Shown here piece after piece: positions 1-14,800 of a stretch of 64,000 bases of DNA. The notes below the pieces were generated by a model. The model was not told the origin of the DNA. It saw only the letters and a list, made by a program, of their open reading frames with translations, and did no database searches. The DNA is from Anarhynchus alexandrinus (Eukaryota; Chordata; Aves; Charadriiformes; Charadriidae): positions 1,107,730-1,171,729 of the forward strand of contig VUYV01000146.1 of assembly GCA_008711295.1 (NCBI GenBank), in the 5' to 3' direction. The position numbers were made by a program, and so were the translations under genes. Position 1 is the first letter of the stretch. Every line of letters begins with the position of its first letter.

Positions 1-2973
1 ATGAACAGTGAACAGAATAAGAGATGATCCTGAGGGTCAAAAAGAAGTGTGAAAGTAACATGCATTGACAAAAAGAGCTGGAATGAGAATGCTGCGGTCT
101 AGCTTTCCTGTAATGCTGGCCTGGAGCAAGTTCAGAGAAAAGGCAGAGTGGAAGACATTGGGGTTGGATTTTTTGTTTTGTTTTTTTTTTGTCTGTTTTA
201 CCAGACTGTACTGCATTTCTTGCCTTTATCAGAGTCTTACAGCAGAAGGTGAGATTACTTGAATATTCCACTCAGAAGTTCACTGTGTCAAAAGTGTGGT
301 TTTCACATAAAAGTAATAATAAAAAAGGGACATGATTTGTGAGATGAAAGTGTGAGAGAATTCCTTCGTGTTTTTTATATTATGTATGTATAATAGTAGA
401 ATGGAAAATCCTCAGTCCCAGTGCAGAATCTGTTTGTCCTGCAACCATTAGATTAAAACAAAACAAAAAAAAAAAAACACAGACAAAAACCCCAGAAGAG
501 CTATATATAAAATTATACATGATCTGAGAATTGCCAGTGTGCCCTACTTGTGTGTATTGCAATGTCCTTTGAGTGGTTAGGTTCTAGGCCAGCCATGACG
601 AATAGTAGCTATATGCGTTCCACACATTTTCATAACATCCCACAATAGCTGAATTTGGATGGGGCCTTTGGAGGTCATGCGGTCGACCTCCCTCCTCAAA
701 GCAGGACCAGCTTCGCAGTTGGAACCACTTTTGAAATTGCAGGTTGCTCAGGGCAACTCCTCTGAGTGAGTGCTGAGTGTTTCCCTGGCTGGGCATTCAG
801 CAGCCTCTCTGGGCAGCCTGCTCCAGCTCATGATCATACTCACAGTTAAAACTTCTGTTCTTTGTATCGAATATAATTTTCCCTTGGTCCAGCCTATATT
901 CATTGCCTATTATGCTTTTTCTGAGCATTTTTGGGATGAGTCTGGCTCTGCCTTCTCTCTGACTACTACTGTGGTCGACCTGTAAACATCTGTGTATTTC
1001 CTTTTTATCTCTGGGTCTTTAAAAAACAAAAAAGCAGCAAAATGCAAAACTGGAGGGAGTTTCAAGAAAGTTGCTCATTTCTGTTGTATCAAAAGGTTGA
1101 TAAGGAGACTGAGTACTTCTAGAGGAATCATGGCTACATTAGGAAAATTTGTAAGTGGAATACCTGTCCAAAAAGTATGTTTTAGCTGTTGGGAATGGTA
1201 GCTTAAAAGCTGATCATATCTGCCATACTCAAGCCTAACAACTATCTACTTGGTGTCCTTAGGAATACCTAGAGGATGATTAGTATGTGAATATTCTTGT
1301 ACAGTATCTTCTGTGCAGTTATTGCAATACAGTGGTAAGTCTTCTGCCAGAAAGCCCTCAAAAGAAAGGGTTCATATTGGGAATCTCTTCATGGAGACTT
1401 TTGTTAAGCTATCACTTATACAAGTGATTACACACTAGATAGATACACTACTGTCCTCTTAGATTCCAGCTGATGACCGTGCAGTACAGTGCTGGTGATG
1501 CTAGCTGGCTTCAGTCGGCCTTTTAGTGCACAATAAAGCATATGTGCATATCTAGGCACCTTTCCACATTTGAAACGTCTCATGTTTATAACATAGCCAT
1601 CTGCTAATAATAAATGTGCAAATATTTATACACAAGTAATTTTTGTGTTTCATAGCCACAGTGTAACTGACTAAATAGAGTATTGGTAGATCAAGAGGAG
1701 ATACCCTTGAGTCTCCAGAAAATGCAACTGCATAGCTAATATGTGTTAAACAGCATAGCAAACCAATACCTGAGATACTACTGAGAATATAAGCAGTGTC
1801 CTTTGCCCTGTCCCTCTAAATTTAGGTACCCATTAAAACATGCATTAAACTAATGCTTCCAGTTTAATTCCTTCTTCATTCCTTGATCATTGAAGTAATG
1901 ATGTAAACTGCTTTCGTAAACTATAGATTGTGAAGACTGGACAGCAAATCCTTAGTGCCATTTGTAGGTTTTAGAGCATTTGAATAAAGTTTTTGGAGTA
2001 TGATTTGCTCTGTCTTTTGTACCTAGGAACACTGGGACCAAATCCTCTGTGCTTCTTTATTTTGCTGTTCCAGAAAATATTAATTCTATAAGCTTAAATT
2101 CCCATACTTCTGTGGCATGGGGTCCTTCCACATTTCCCATGAACACTGCTTTACACATTCCACATGCCAGAAGCATGGATAAGATTGGTATAAATACTGA
2201 GGGTAGCATAAAGTAGCACACTTATTCTGATCTGTGAAAACATCCGAACATGTGCTAGGGGTTTACTAAAGTCAGGAAGAGTGAAATACATGTGTAAAAG
2301 TTAACCAAGAAAGTATTTGTCCTTGCTGAACTGGGAGCTCCATGGTAAAAGGAATAGATTATACCCAACTCTTTGAGAATATTTCTCTGTGATATAACAC
2401 TTCTTGCTTTGAAGAAATAAGATGTAAGATATAACCCCAGTGCCTCACAGCCTCCTTTTAGGACATATATAAAAGTGTATCTTTAAAGCAAAATCTATCC
2501 TCTTCTTATTTTGATGGGCTTACCAGTGACTGAAGTAACAAAATGAGGAAATAAGAAAAAGACCGAAATTACATTTTTTAACATCAATTTATAAAAATGC
2601 TAATTTCCTCCTTATTTTTTCCTGTATTTTTCTAGAATTTATTTTAAGGTAAAAGAAATACAAATATTGCCTCTTTTATGAGTTTGTCATTAATACACTT
2701 TTTTTTATAGTCTACATTTCTATGTAGAAAACAGTTCCGAAAATGTTAAGTATGTATTTAAATACTGTCTGTTCAACAGATACTTTATGTCTGAGGTTAA
2801 AAAAAGATGGAGTAATCTTCATCTGCAAATAGATGATGTTTATCAAAATGCATTGCTTCTTGATTAGAATATTGCTTTGTTTTGACCACTAGATGGTGTA
2901 AATGTCTGCACGTATGCATGTCTGCATGGGAATGTAATGATACAGTTATAAATATTATTTTTCTGACCAACAG
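1..2973 (+). other. ADCY1 intron (3' part)
   Basis: Intronic sequence before the first visible ADCY1 exon. The exon that should precede it, encoding the end of C1a, was searched for by its expected wording (YDIWSNDVTLANV) and not found, so it lies outside the window. An old CR1 fragment is at 645-985; nothing else was recognised. Confidence 0.85.
645..985 (-). mobile_element. CR1 LINE 3' fragment, old and diverged
   Basis: The plus strand reads as the reverse complement of a CR1 3' region: a GGGGCCTTTGGAGGTCATG block, a CTCCTCAAAGCAGGACCAG block, CAGCCTCTCTGGGCAGCCTG, then CACAGTTAAAACTTC. Small indels break the reading frame and the terminal octamers are absent, which fits an old copy. The boundaries are approximate. 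Confidence 0.75.
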
Positions 2974-3129
2974 ATATTTCCTGGACTGATTCTCTCAGAC
3001 ATTAAGCCTGCCAAAAGGATGAAGTTCAAGACAGTCTGCTACCTGCTTGTTCAGCTCATGCACTGTCGTAAGATGTTCAAAGCGGAGATTCCTTTCTCCA
3101 ATGTCATGACATGTGAGGATGATGATAAG
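2974..3129 (+). CDS. ADCY1: ADCY1 exon: C1b calmodulin-binding segment
   Basis: Window residues 1-52, phase 0 at both ends, starting IFPGLILSD after CCAACAG and ending CEDDDK before GTAATC. It contains the basic-amphipathic stretch [19 protein letters not shown] followed by MHCRKMFKA. In mammalian type 1 cyclase this is the mapped calmodulin-binding site (about residues 495-522) that confers Ca2+ stimulation. The stretch appears essentially unchanged from my recollection of the mammalian sequence, so calmodulin control is probably retained. Confidence 0.95.
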
Positions 3130-6100
3130 GTAATCCATGTGGGGTCTTTGGGCATTGGTTCCAGGGCCGCATCAAGCAAACCTGCTCTGAGAACATATGG
3201 AGTGACCTGACCAACAGATAGAGGAGTTTCTGGTGTTCCTGCTGGAGCCAGAGCTATCCAAAGCCCATAGCCTTCTCCCAGTAAAGACAAAACTTAATTA
3301 TAACAGACCTCTAATTTGAAGCTCCTCTTGAACAAGCCAGCACAGGTGGCCTATGTGGCTTCTATTAAGGGCTTCCTTCACAGGAAACTTCTGAGTTTCT
3401 GAGGCTTCTCTGCCAAGAGCTGTTCCTTTGCATCATGAGTCCATCACAGTCTGAAGCTGATGGCAGCAAATGCAAAATAACAGAATAATTTTGTATCTCT
3501 AGATGATTCTCTAAAAAATGAAAGGCAACTGATTAGCCAAAAGACCTCTTAGTCCCTAATAGGAACCCTAAATACAAAAGTCCCTAATACAACTAGGAAT
3601 ACTGCTTTCTTGAATGGCTTGTAATGCCATAACTCAAAATTGCTTTACATACTAGTAGCCTGGTTTAATTCCTTTTCTGTGTGTGGATCTACCCAGAAAC
3701 TGATGGAGAAACACACTTTTGAAGAGTTGCTCATTCCATTTTCTTTGCCAGCAGGTGGCAATATTACATAGGTCACTCCACCAGCGCTCCAAAGCATGGC
3801 ATGCATGCATTGGAATAAGTATTTCATCTTGACTGATTGCTCCACCTTTTTTTTTTTTTTTTTAATAATATACTTTTATTGAAGATTCAGTCTAAATCTT
3901 ACTTTCAGAAAACATTCTAACTTTTATATTTTGGATTTTACATGTGCTTGTGTTTCTTCTGCGGGAAAAGGGGAGAAAAGTCTGTTAGCTCATTTAGAAA
4001 GGTTTCAGTGAAGACTATCAGAAACTCCAGATTTGATTTTTAAATTGGCCATGTACAAGGCCTTCCAATTATGAATTAGTACTGTTCTTTGAGTATTTAA
4101 AAAAAGTAACACACATTCTTTGAAGCATATGCAATACTTTACAATGTGTCTTGTGTATATATATGTATAAATATGGTAGTATACACAGAAAATCCTGATA
4201 TGGGGTTGCTAGGGATCTGATGAAAATTTTCTCACGTCAAAACATTTGCAGTGAAGTTCTACAATGCTGTCTTTAACTGAACCAGTTGTTCTGAGCTTTT
4301 GTACCTAATACATAACATTTATCGTGGAGCATGATACATGATTTTAATATAAGCACACTGTTGCAATGCAGCATTTCTTCAGAAATATCAGTCCTCAAAT
4401 CATGTAAAACAAGCTATGGCTATAAAGGCTTCGAAGCCAGTACATTACTGTAGCATGTATTTATTTAATTTCTGAGAAATATAAATACTGGATCTTGGTC
4501 ACATATACGACATAATGTAAGTCTACTGTGTGAAACAATAATAGAGATAAAAATAAGAGACCTAGTGAAAATAATTATCTGTATAGCAACAGCTACTTGG
4601 ATTAAGCACAGTAACTTTGACCCTATTTCAAAATGGCAGAATAGATAATATAATTTATTCCATATATCAGAATAACTCCCTTCATCTACCCTCATTCCAG
4701 ATTTTAAAGCAAAGAAGCATGCTGATTATTATGCTATAGCCTTAAATTTGGATTATAAAAAATCCCCAAAGAGGTACTTCCTGCTAACATATGCTAACTA
4801 AATGTTGTTTATCTTTATGAAGATAACAAACATATATTCCCGACAATATTCCGAAAAGCACTCAGTTTCCCTACAAACTTGTGGGACACATGTCTTCTGC
4901 AAGACAACAACTTTATCTCTGTTTAGAGACATTTAGAATAGTAGTTTGGCTGGCAATTTAAGATTTCTATTATGGCTAACAGAACCCAGAAAATCGGATT
5001 TGAAAGCTCTAATCCATGTATGTCCACAAGATTATTTTTCACGTTGAAACAATTAGTTCTTACACCACAGACAAAAAGTAATGGGATCTGATTGATTGAA
5101 GAAAAACATTTGAAGTAGCCTCATAATTGTTTGATGGTGGTATAACCTGCTCTCTACATATAAAGCCAGCAAAACAGGACTTGGAAAGTTATTTTATCTT
5201 TGCTAAGGTCCATTCTTCTTTTCAATCAGAAAACTAAGGTATTAGTATCAGTTAACCCTTCCCATTGTTCATAAGTATTCAGGTGTAATATACATATAGC
5301 ATAAGCTATGTAAGCTAGTGAACTGCTGTAGTCCACTGTTTGTTCACTGATGAGGATCTCATGACAACTACTTCTTCTGGAATAAAACAGGAAACTGCCA
5401 TTCCTGCAGAATTACTTAAATAGCAATCGCCACCTCTTTTTACCATCTGGTTTAAAAGGATATTTTGTAGTATACCCTTTAAGCTATTAAGTACTGACTG
5501 CTCTGAAGAGAGAATTTTTGTGTGCTTTTGTGACAGCTTGCTGACAGACTATACTGTTTATATCCTGAGCCAACATTGTCCTTATCCCTGAGCAGACCTG
5601 TCATTTCATAATGTTTTGAATTGTCTTCCTGAACTCTGCAGATGTTAGGTAAAAAAAGCATTCCTTTAACTGGATAAAAAGAGTACCACTTGCCTAAGCT
5701 TGGTTGTCAAAACTCTTCTGAGAAGTAAGGCTTGACCCCTTTTGAGGTGAAAAGGTTGTTCAGTTGATGTCTTTCTCCTCCTGACTCAAATGTCACCATT
5801 AGGTGACTGTTTTTTCTTTTACAAGATTAGCCTACATCTTTCTCACTCTGTGTTTAAAAAATGCTGCATCTACAAGAGCATTTTGTGAAGGCCCTGATCC
5901 TTTCAATGTGCTGGGGCATGGGCAGTCATACTAGTGCAGATCTAGCCGTGATGGTTTAGATTACAGTGCCCTCAACTGAAGGTTACCGCCACTGTGGCAG
6001 AGATGCTGCTCACCATCTTCAAAGTGCTCTCTGTGAAAAGTGAGACAGATTGTCTAAAATCCCTTTCAGATACACTCTGTGATAAATCTTTTGCACTGAA

Positions 6101-8777
6101 AAGGACTAAGAGGGATCATCTTGTCAGTTGTGCTATCTCAGCCATGGAAGAATTAACCCCAGTGAGGCACAGATTAGCTCTGATAATTTATTGGACTGCT
6201 CCATCTGGATCTGCAAGTGCACTTAAGGCATGCCCAAGAGATCTTAACAAGAGAGCTGCTTGGGTGAGTTAAAGATAGGAACACTTGAGATTTCAAACCC
6301 TCTGAAGTCACATATGGTCATTGTGCAAGAGGTTAAGGAAAATTATCTTTTCAAAATGTATATTGTTACCTAAAGAGTCTTGGACAGTAGGACTTTTCTT
6401 GTATCATGAAAAGCTGGTTATCTTATCTTCAAGATATCCAGAGCTCTGTGTCTTCCATCAAGAAAAAAATTCTAATTATTTTTCTAGGTAAAGTCACACT
6501 GGTTGGGATCAAACTGATTATTTCCTCAGAGGCAGAGAAGTGTCAGGGCAGTACGTGAAGACAATTTCTGCAGATGAGGATTGAAATCCTGGAATACAGT
6601 GGGGGTTTTCTCATTGATTTTAATGAGATTGGGATTCCAGCTAAGGAGTTTTTAAAAGATGGCAATCACACGGAGATAAAATCTCTGTCTTTTGTAGTTG
6701 CGCTGCTTAATGAATTCCTCATCCTGGCTGTGAGCTTGGGACAATATGAACAGCAATGAAAAATGTCAATGTTAATAATATCTGTGCTTCTTTCTTCATC
6801 TGTGCTACAGAGGAGAGCATTAAGGACAGCCTCTGAAAAACTCAGGAATCGTTCCTCTTTTTCTACTAATGTTGTATACAACACTCCAGGAACTCGAGTA
6901 AACAGATACATCAGCCGTTTGATAGAGGCCCGGCAAACTGAGTCCGAGATGGCTGACTTGAACTTCATTACCCTGAAGTATAAGCAAATTGAGCGTGAAA
7001 ATAAAGTAAGGGGGTTTTTAATTATTTTTACTGATTTCATTGACCATGAGCCGGCTATCATTGGGGGGTTGGTTTGTTTTTAGACAATATTTAAATTCTA
7101 CTCAGTATCTTTAAATAATCCTCTGGACTGTCTCTCAGTTAAGAGGGAGATATTATCTCCACCTTCTAGGGAAGCACTTGGAGGGGATAAAAAGAAAGAT
7201 CAGTATCTTGCTACTCATCAAGAGCCTCCCCCATAGAGTTACATATCCTGTGTTTTGGCCTTCCTTTTGCTTCTCCGAACTGCCTGAGCTGCATCACCTG
7301 TTTGACGCCATCCTGTGGCAATGTGTCTGCCTACTGACTCATCTGCTCTGGACAAGCGTTAATGACAGGAGGATGCTTCCCTCTGCATATGTAGCCTAAT
7401 AAGTATTGATCCTATCAAACCTAGAAAATATTAAAAAATCTTATATCACTGGGCAAGGTTGTGATCTTTTGCCAGTGTGACTCTGCTGAAAGCAGTGGAC
7501 TTACTCCAGTCTTATAAGCATGCATATAAGCTAACAAAGTAGAGCTGTTTGTTCCTACCTCAAATGGATTTTGTTTGTAAATACAAATTGTTTTACTTGA
7601 AAATACAAAACTGAAAAAACCTTTGGTTTATGTTTTTGAAAAAGCAAAAGTGGTATGATTTTGGATTAATTTGGCAGTAGCATTTATTTTTCCACTGTAA
7701 GTCACTTTGTAGTCTAAGATTTCATGTCACTACTGTTTCGAGTCAGATAGCTGTGTGCCACATTGGACTCAATTTCTTTAAGGTTTTGAGCATTAACTTT
7801 GATTTCAAGTTTCCACAGTGATGTATTATTTAATTGTAATTGGCTTCTTTCAAAATAGAAAGTCTTTTGGTGTAAATGAGATTGAAATTTGGATCTTTCT
7901 GAGAAAGCACTGAAAAGTATTCTGTTGTAAGGATGGTGGCTTAGTGGAATCAGGGACAGTAACTGCTCAAAAATGAGCCCATGTCTCATTAGCAGCTGCC
8001 TCCAGGCCACCCATTAGAGTACTGTCCTGAGCAGCTGAGGTAACAAGACTCCTTGAAGGCAGCACCAAGGTTTTTAGCCTTTTTTTGTGAAGAATAAGTG
8101 GAGAGGAGGGAGCGCCACCTCCTTCTGGTTCAAAATGGCTGAATCCTTTTTTGCTCCGAAAGATAAACTTATCTCTGACAGCAACCCAGATTTTACTAGT
8201 TACAGGGTGAAAACTAAACAGCTAGGCCAACAGGAGCAGCTGAAACAGAAGCCTGTAAAGGAAAATGCTGTGTAGACTTGCCTCATCTGTTTTTTTGTGT
8301 GTGAATTAAGCAATGATTATTTGTGTGTTTGTAAAATGGGTAGAGGCTTGTTTTATTTTAGGCTATAGTTCTTTCTTACTGAGAATGAACAAGTGTGGGT
8401 GGCTGGGTGTGTATAAAATGCTCACTGTCTTCATTTGTTCCTTTCTTTAACAGTACCACCAGCTTCAGGATGAATACTTCACCAGTGCTGTAGTTCTCTC
8501 ACTAATTCTAGCTGCCTTATTTGGCCTTGTCTACCTTCTAATAATACCACAGTAAGTTTCTGTCTTTTTGCCATTATAATTCAAGTGGAACATCTTCAAA
8601 CATCCTGCACAGGTCAAAACATTAATGTCATTTGAATGGGAATTAGGACCCAGGTCAGTATCTTCTCAAACAGGAGATTCTGTGTTGGTATACCCTCAGT
8701 CTAACTGTTATCTCTTCCATTTGTCTAATGGAGCCAAATTTTGCTATCTTATTTAAAACAATTTCTTCCCTGTTTTC

Positions 8778-8808
<31 letters not shown>

Positions 8809-11800
8809 GGTAGAAGGATGCACTTAGAAGACAAAAACACTGAAATCTGCTAAACTTATTTAAAGGTGTAATGTGCTACAGCTTTTTAAGGCTGTAGCTG
8901 CACTACAAACAAAGCTGTTGCAGCTTTTTTAAATGTGTTTGTGCTGGATTTGGATGAGGTACTTCAGGTATTGATAGCGACATAGATAAAACTACACAGA
9001 GCTTAATGGGAACTAAGTACTGAAGTATCCATCCAGCTTTTCAAACCAAATTTATAGCCTGCATTGAGGTATTTAGTATCTATACTATCAGTACACAAAC
9101 TGCCTAGTGCATAGTTTGGCCATTCCCACATGAGTTGCAGTCAGACCTTGACTGCACAAAAGCAGACATAACCAAACACTTATGATGTATTTGGGAGGTG
9201 TCTGTTGCCTATTGTTGAGTGATATAGTTTAATGATTATTTCAGATTTTGTCAATTCTATGTGAATGCTTACTAAATAAAAAAATAATTAGACTTCACTT
9301 TCAAATCTAGGGGTTAAAATAAGTAAATGTAATTGTGTTCAAGGTATTAAAATGATTAGTAATAAGCTTTTTCAGATGAGAATATCCAAACATGCAAAAT
9401 AAGCTTCACTCACTTTTATTAATTATTAGGATTCCAACAGGAATAGAACCAGTGACAGGATAATGCTTTTGAAAATCCCATTTTAAATTGTGGTCTTTTC
9501 TATTCACAAATCCCCAGTCAGAATAATACTTGCACCTATATTCTGTTATTTCTAATTGAAAGTTTGAGAAACATCTTTTTTACTTCAATAAGCATAATCA
9601 TCATTTATATTTGTTATATAATACCTTTCATCTGAAGAATTCGAAGTCATTTACAAAAATCATCTAATTTCCAGAATAATGACCTCTGCTGACTAATTGG
9701 AGCATAGTTGAGAACTCTTTCACCTACTTCTGAAGTAAAGCCCAGCTGCAGTACATGGCAATTTAGAGCAAGGAGAGACAGAGTATTAGTGTAGTTGAAA
9801 CTATAATGAATTTCCAAGAATCATATGGTATGATAGTTGGCAACCTTTCCAAAAAGTACTGTCACTTAAAAAACAGATGGACAGAGATTCAGTTTAAGCT
9901 CTGACCTGACACACACACAAGCACCAGCAGAAAATGACCACCAAAGGCCATGAAGATGGATTGCTTCATCACTGGGTTAGTTAGAAAAGCCACCCACTGG
10001 TGGGTCTTAAGTTCTCTCTCCCAGTGTCTGTTGGTGGTGGCTTCATGCAACCAAATTACTGGTCTTCTCAGGCTCTTCCCTTGCTGTGACACAGAGCTAA
10101 AACTTTGGAAAATTTCCCCTCCCCACAGAACTTGGAGCTTTAAGATGCTCTTTAGATTGCTAAAGTAATTATAAGTATGACAAGAGAATGCAAAAGCCAA
10201 GACAAGAAGTTTAATGTGTTACTATAACGAGAGAAGTGATAATAATGGTGTTTGACATGTATCACAATATTCCAAGGGGGAGGTTCAAAATCTAGAGACA
10301 AAAAAATGTTGTAAGAAAGCCAATTGCTGCATAAATACACAGAAAGCAATGGGCTTGACATTCTCACAACTCCTATGATCATCTGAGCAAAACAGCTTCT
10401 CAGCTAAAGACATGTTTTATATCCCCAGATGGAGTTGCTGAAAGTAAGGCTCTGTTTCTGTCAACCTAAGCTGTCCAATTATGGAGGCACACATGCAGCG
10501 TAGCCACTAAAAGCCCCGATGATGAACCTTTCTGATGTCTTATGCTGGGTTTATTTTTAAAAAACAATGTAGCCCTTTGTGACTGGTGCCAACCCAAATC
10601 TCTGTCAGGGTCCTTCAGAACTAGTGTCAGTTGTTGGCTGTTGCTGCCTTAAAAGACACTATTGCAATCATCCTCTGCATTTTTTTTCTAGCATACTACC
10701 ATCCTGAATACAAGTCAATTCTCTAAAAGCACAGGACAGCCTGCTGTCTATTAATACTTGTATTCAGAATCCACACTGACAGCATCTATAGTCACCTCCC
10801 CATTCTGGATATACATACTACACCACAGATTTTTCCCTGTTTGTGTATTGGTGAGAATTGTTACACGAATTTGAAATCAAAGCCAGATACTGAGAAATTC
10901 TACAGCACAAGAATTGCACTCTCCTACTGTTAGAAACATTATGTAAGCAATCTTTCCCCAGTGATGGTCAAGGGCATAGATACATGTATGCCTGCAGCCA
11001 TGGCTCACATCTTCTAGACTAGCTGGGTTGTTCTCATAAGACTAGAAAATAAGGTGTGAAGATCATGTTATGCTGCTATCATATGGCCCTGGTTCCATGG
11101 CTGTCTTGGGGCCAGGCTGTCCCTGAGCATAAATCAAAGCACCAGCACTGGTGGACTTATTTTTGCCAGCTTGCTTACAACCATAAGGTTGTGTTCCAAT
11201 AACACAGATTTTCTAAAGGAGGGAAATGCTTGGTTTGCACCCCTCTTCTCTTGAAAAACAAACCTATTTTGAAAGATCAGGAGAGGGCAGATTAATAATT
11301 AAAAGAATTATTACAGCACCTTTGTGAAAACTAAGATTTTTCTGACCATTAAGGAAGACTCAAAAGGAAGGAGTTTCTTTGTTTCATTAGATGGGCTCAC
11401 AGCCTGGTTTGATTTTATTTGACTTGATAAGTGACTGAGTTGACTGACCTCTGATTTCTGAATCTTTGAGAAGAGATTACAAGGGAAAAGCATCTGGTAA
11501 CTGTTAAACAGCTGCCAAGGCCAAGCAATTGGGTTACACACTCCACTTATGAGAGTCATCATGCTGAATATTCTGCATTAGCCTACAATTAGAAAGTGTC
11601 TCTCCTGACACACCGAACAGTTGAATTTTTGAGGTGCTTTGATCTCCTTGCTGAGGGCAAGTATATGGGCACCATATACAAGAGCATTTACTGATTTCTC
11701 ATTCTTGAGAGCAGTGCGTTTCACTGTGAAATTTCCCCTGCAACAGTTAATATTACAGCAAGGGTGAAGGCGAGATCCCCCACCATTCAGCCAAAATACC

Positions 11801-14800
11801 ATTTCAGAAGGACCCCTGTGCTGTTTGTTCTCATCTGCTACTCAGTTGCATTGCTTTACTTCTATTATGTTTTGATTCTAGGAGTACCGTAGTTCTTGTT
11901 CTCCTGGTGTTCTGCATATGCTTCCTAGTGGCTTGTATTATGTACCTACATGTCACACGAGTACAAGTAAGTGATTTAAGATTTTATGACTGTTTTTCCT
12001 TTTGGCAGCTATGCTTTGTTTATCCTTTGGAATATAAAGCCATCAGTGCATGTTTCACAGATTCATAGTCTGAAATCTATGTGCTTTTCAAGTTCATTGC
12101 CGAGTAATGTATTAGGCACTTCAAAAACAAAGATGGTTCACCTGAAAGCGGACTTTTTACATGAGTAATTGTTACAGCAGTGTAGCATTCAGTGCCATTA
12201 ATGCTTTTTGTCTTTTTTGCTACGTCTTCCCTGAACACCTACCACTAGCTACTGAATAATTCCAGTGTTCAGATAAACAGCTGCTTTAACCTGACTTTTT
12301 CTCCTTTCTGACTACAGAGCACACTAGTTCTCCCTTCCCTTCTGACCAGTATCTGGGTGTAAAGTCCTGCTAACTTCCCCTCTGTTTTCAAAACTTTTCC
12401 TGCCAAAGCAGCAGCTGTTTTGATGGTAAAGCACAATGTTTTGTACACGCAACACTTGACCTTTTCAAAACTTTTAGTAATGATTAATTCTCCCGCATTA
12501 CATTTTCACAACAGTAATGATGCAGAAGGACGTGTGATTGTTGTAGGAGAGAACTAGCTCTGCCGGATCAGAATAAAGCATCTACAGACTAATTTTCTGA
12601 TGAAAAAAATCTGTAGCGGCTTAAGCTAAATTTGGTCCTTTCAGACAAATATCAGGAGAAAACACCTACACAGTTAATCAGCTTTGCTGATTAGCACACA
12701 CTAATTTGTAGTTAAGAAAAAATGCCCTTTGGCAGGAGGAAAGTAATTGTTTTCATGGAAACATAAATAGTATATTAGCAGAGTATCTGTTACAGAGCAG
12801 ATCTGTATTTATAAACTTACACAATTATTTTGGAGTAATTTTGATGATCTCTTGTTTCATAAAGCCACAGTAGTTTATCATCTGTTGTTCTGTCTATGGA
12901 CGGTAGAAACACAGATGAAGTTTGTAGGAAATTGCTTCTTTTTATGCCATTTCCCTGGGGCTAGTGCAAACTTAAGATTTGTTCCAGCTGTTTTGGCAGT
13001 CAACAGAATTTGAATTTATTCCAGGTTTCTCTAGAGGTTCAGTACCCTACAGGATCAAATCCAGCATTAGAAAGATAAAGAGATCTAAAAACTCAGGATA
13101 TCACAGTTTGAAATTTTGTGGTGACAATTTATCTTATATAATAAATAAAAGATGATGAATATGCTATGTATAATGAATATAGAATTATAAACTGGTCATT
13201 CCTCTATTTTAATCAGTCTTGTGGCACTTATTTGCTATTTTACACTGGACAAGTGACTCAACTTCTCCATGCTTTAGCATCAAATACCTCACTCATAAAA
13301 CCACTCTAATAATGTTTTACTGTACCTGTTACCTAGCATTTTGGGGATCTGACAGTACTTTTTTTGTTAATAAAAATTCCACAAATGAAAGAAAACAAAG
13401 AAAATGAAGCCCAAAAATTTATGCTATCAGAAAAGAGCAGATGCAATCTTAGAATGACCAAAAGTCAGAAGTTTCAATCTTTTAAGTGTCAGTCAGAGTT
13501 TTAATTCAGACACCTCATACCTTATCTTTTAAAGGTTTATTTTCCTTTTTAACCCAATAGCCTAGCATGTCAACATTTAGAACATATACATACCACACAC
13601 AAAAATAAAAAGTCTATGCAATGTGTCTTTGAATCTGCATTTTGCTTTGTCACTATTAGCCATGCAGCATTATCTTTGAACTATGTGGATTTTCTCTTTA
13701 ACAAGCAGTAGCTAACTTATTCGGTTGCAAACTGAATTAATAGAATTTCCTGAATTAAACTGAATTTCCTTCAAACCAAATTATTATTTTGGCTTTTATT
13801 TATATGGATGAATACACACATATTCCACCTCATGTGTGCATAGGATTTTGGTCTAGTTGAGTGGTCAACTTGATGGGTAAAAAACTGTCTGGATGATCAC
13901 ATTCAGAGCATAGCAGTCTATGGCTGTACTGTACCTGGAAGCCAATAATAAGTGGGGTACCACAGGAGTTTGTCCTGGGACCTGTCCTGTTAAACATTTT
14001 AATCAACGACCTGGAGAAGGACGTGGAGTATACTCATGTCAAGATTTCAGGTGACCCCAGTTTCAGGGTAACAGCCAACACACTGGCAGGATGACCATTG
14101 AGGGGAACCTAGATAGGTTGGCAGAATGGAACAACAGGACTCTTATGAAATACAGCATGGATAAATGCAAAGTCCAAGCCCTGAGAAGGAGCAACCCTCT
14201 TCAATGACAGGCTGAGGACTGACCAGCTCTGCAGAAATGGCCCTGGGGGTCAAGGCAGACAGTACTGTTGGGCCCCTTGAGGTCCCTTCCAACCAGAACT
14301 GTATGATAATGATTAATAAATGCAGAAATAGTCTATCTCTTTTTTTCATAGTGTAATTTTGGATACTGCTATATCCAATCCATTGAGACACAGCTTTTCA
14401 ATGTGAGATTCTTACAATTCAAGGTTTTTGTTCTACAATATGCTCACTGTTTTATTAAAGGTGATATACATCAGGTGTTAATAAAAATTAGGTGTTTTCT
14501 TGCTCCATTTGATCATAAGTCAAATCCAGCCTTGATAAGTCTGAGCCCCCTCCTTTTAAGGGACAGAGGATTGTTCCCCCTTTAAATCTGGTTGTTTCCT
14601 GGAGTTTATTCTTGCCCTTTGAAGTCACTGGAGTAAGTCCTGTGGTCTGAAAGATGTACCGTGAATCCAGTAGATAATAGATGCCCCAAACATTCTTAAT
14701 GGAAGGGGAAAAGAAGGAAAGCAGCTTTCCCTGATACCAGAGTAGATCAGTATGACTGGAAAAAGAATAAGTACTAGAGCCAGACAAACTTATCCTTCCT

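Noticed and set aside
5994..6272. 92-codon plus-strand open frame as an extra ADCY1 exon or small gene
   Set aside because: The flanking ADCY1 exons join perfectly in phase without it, and it has no recognised domain.
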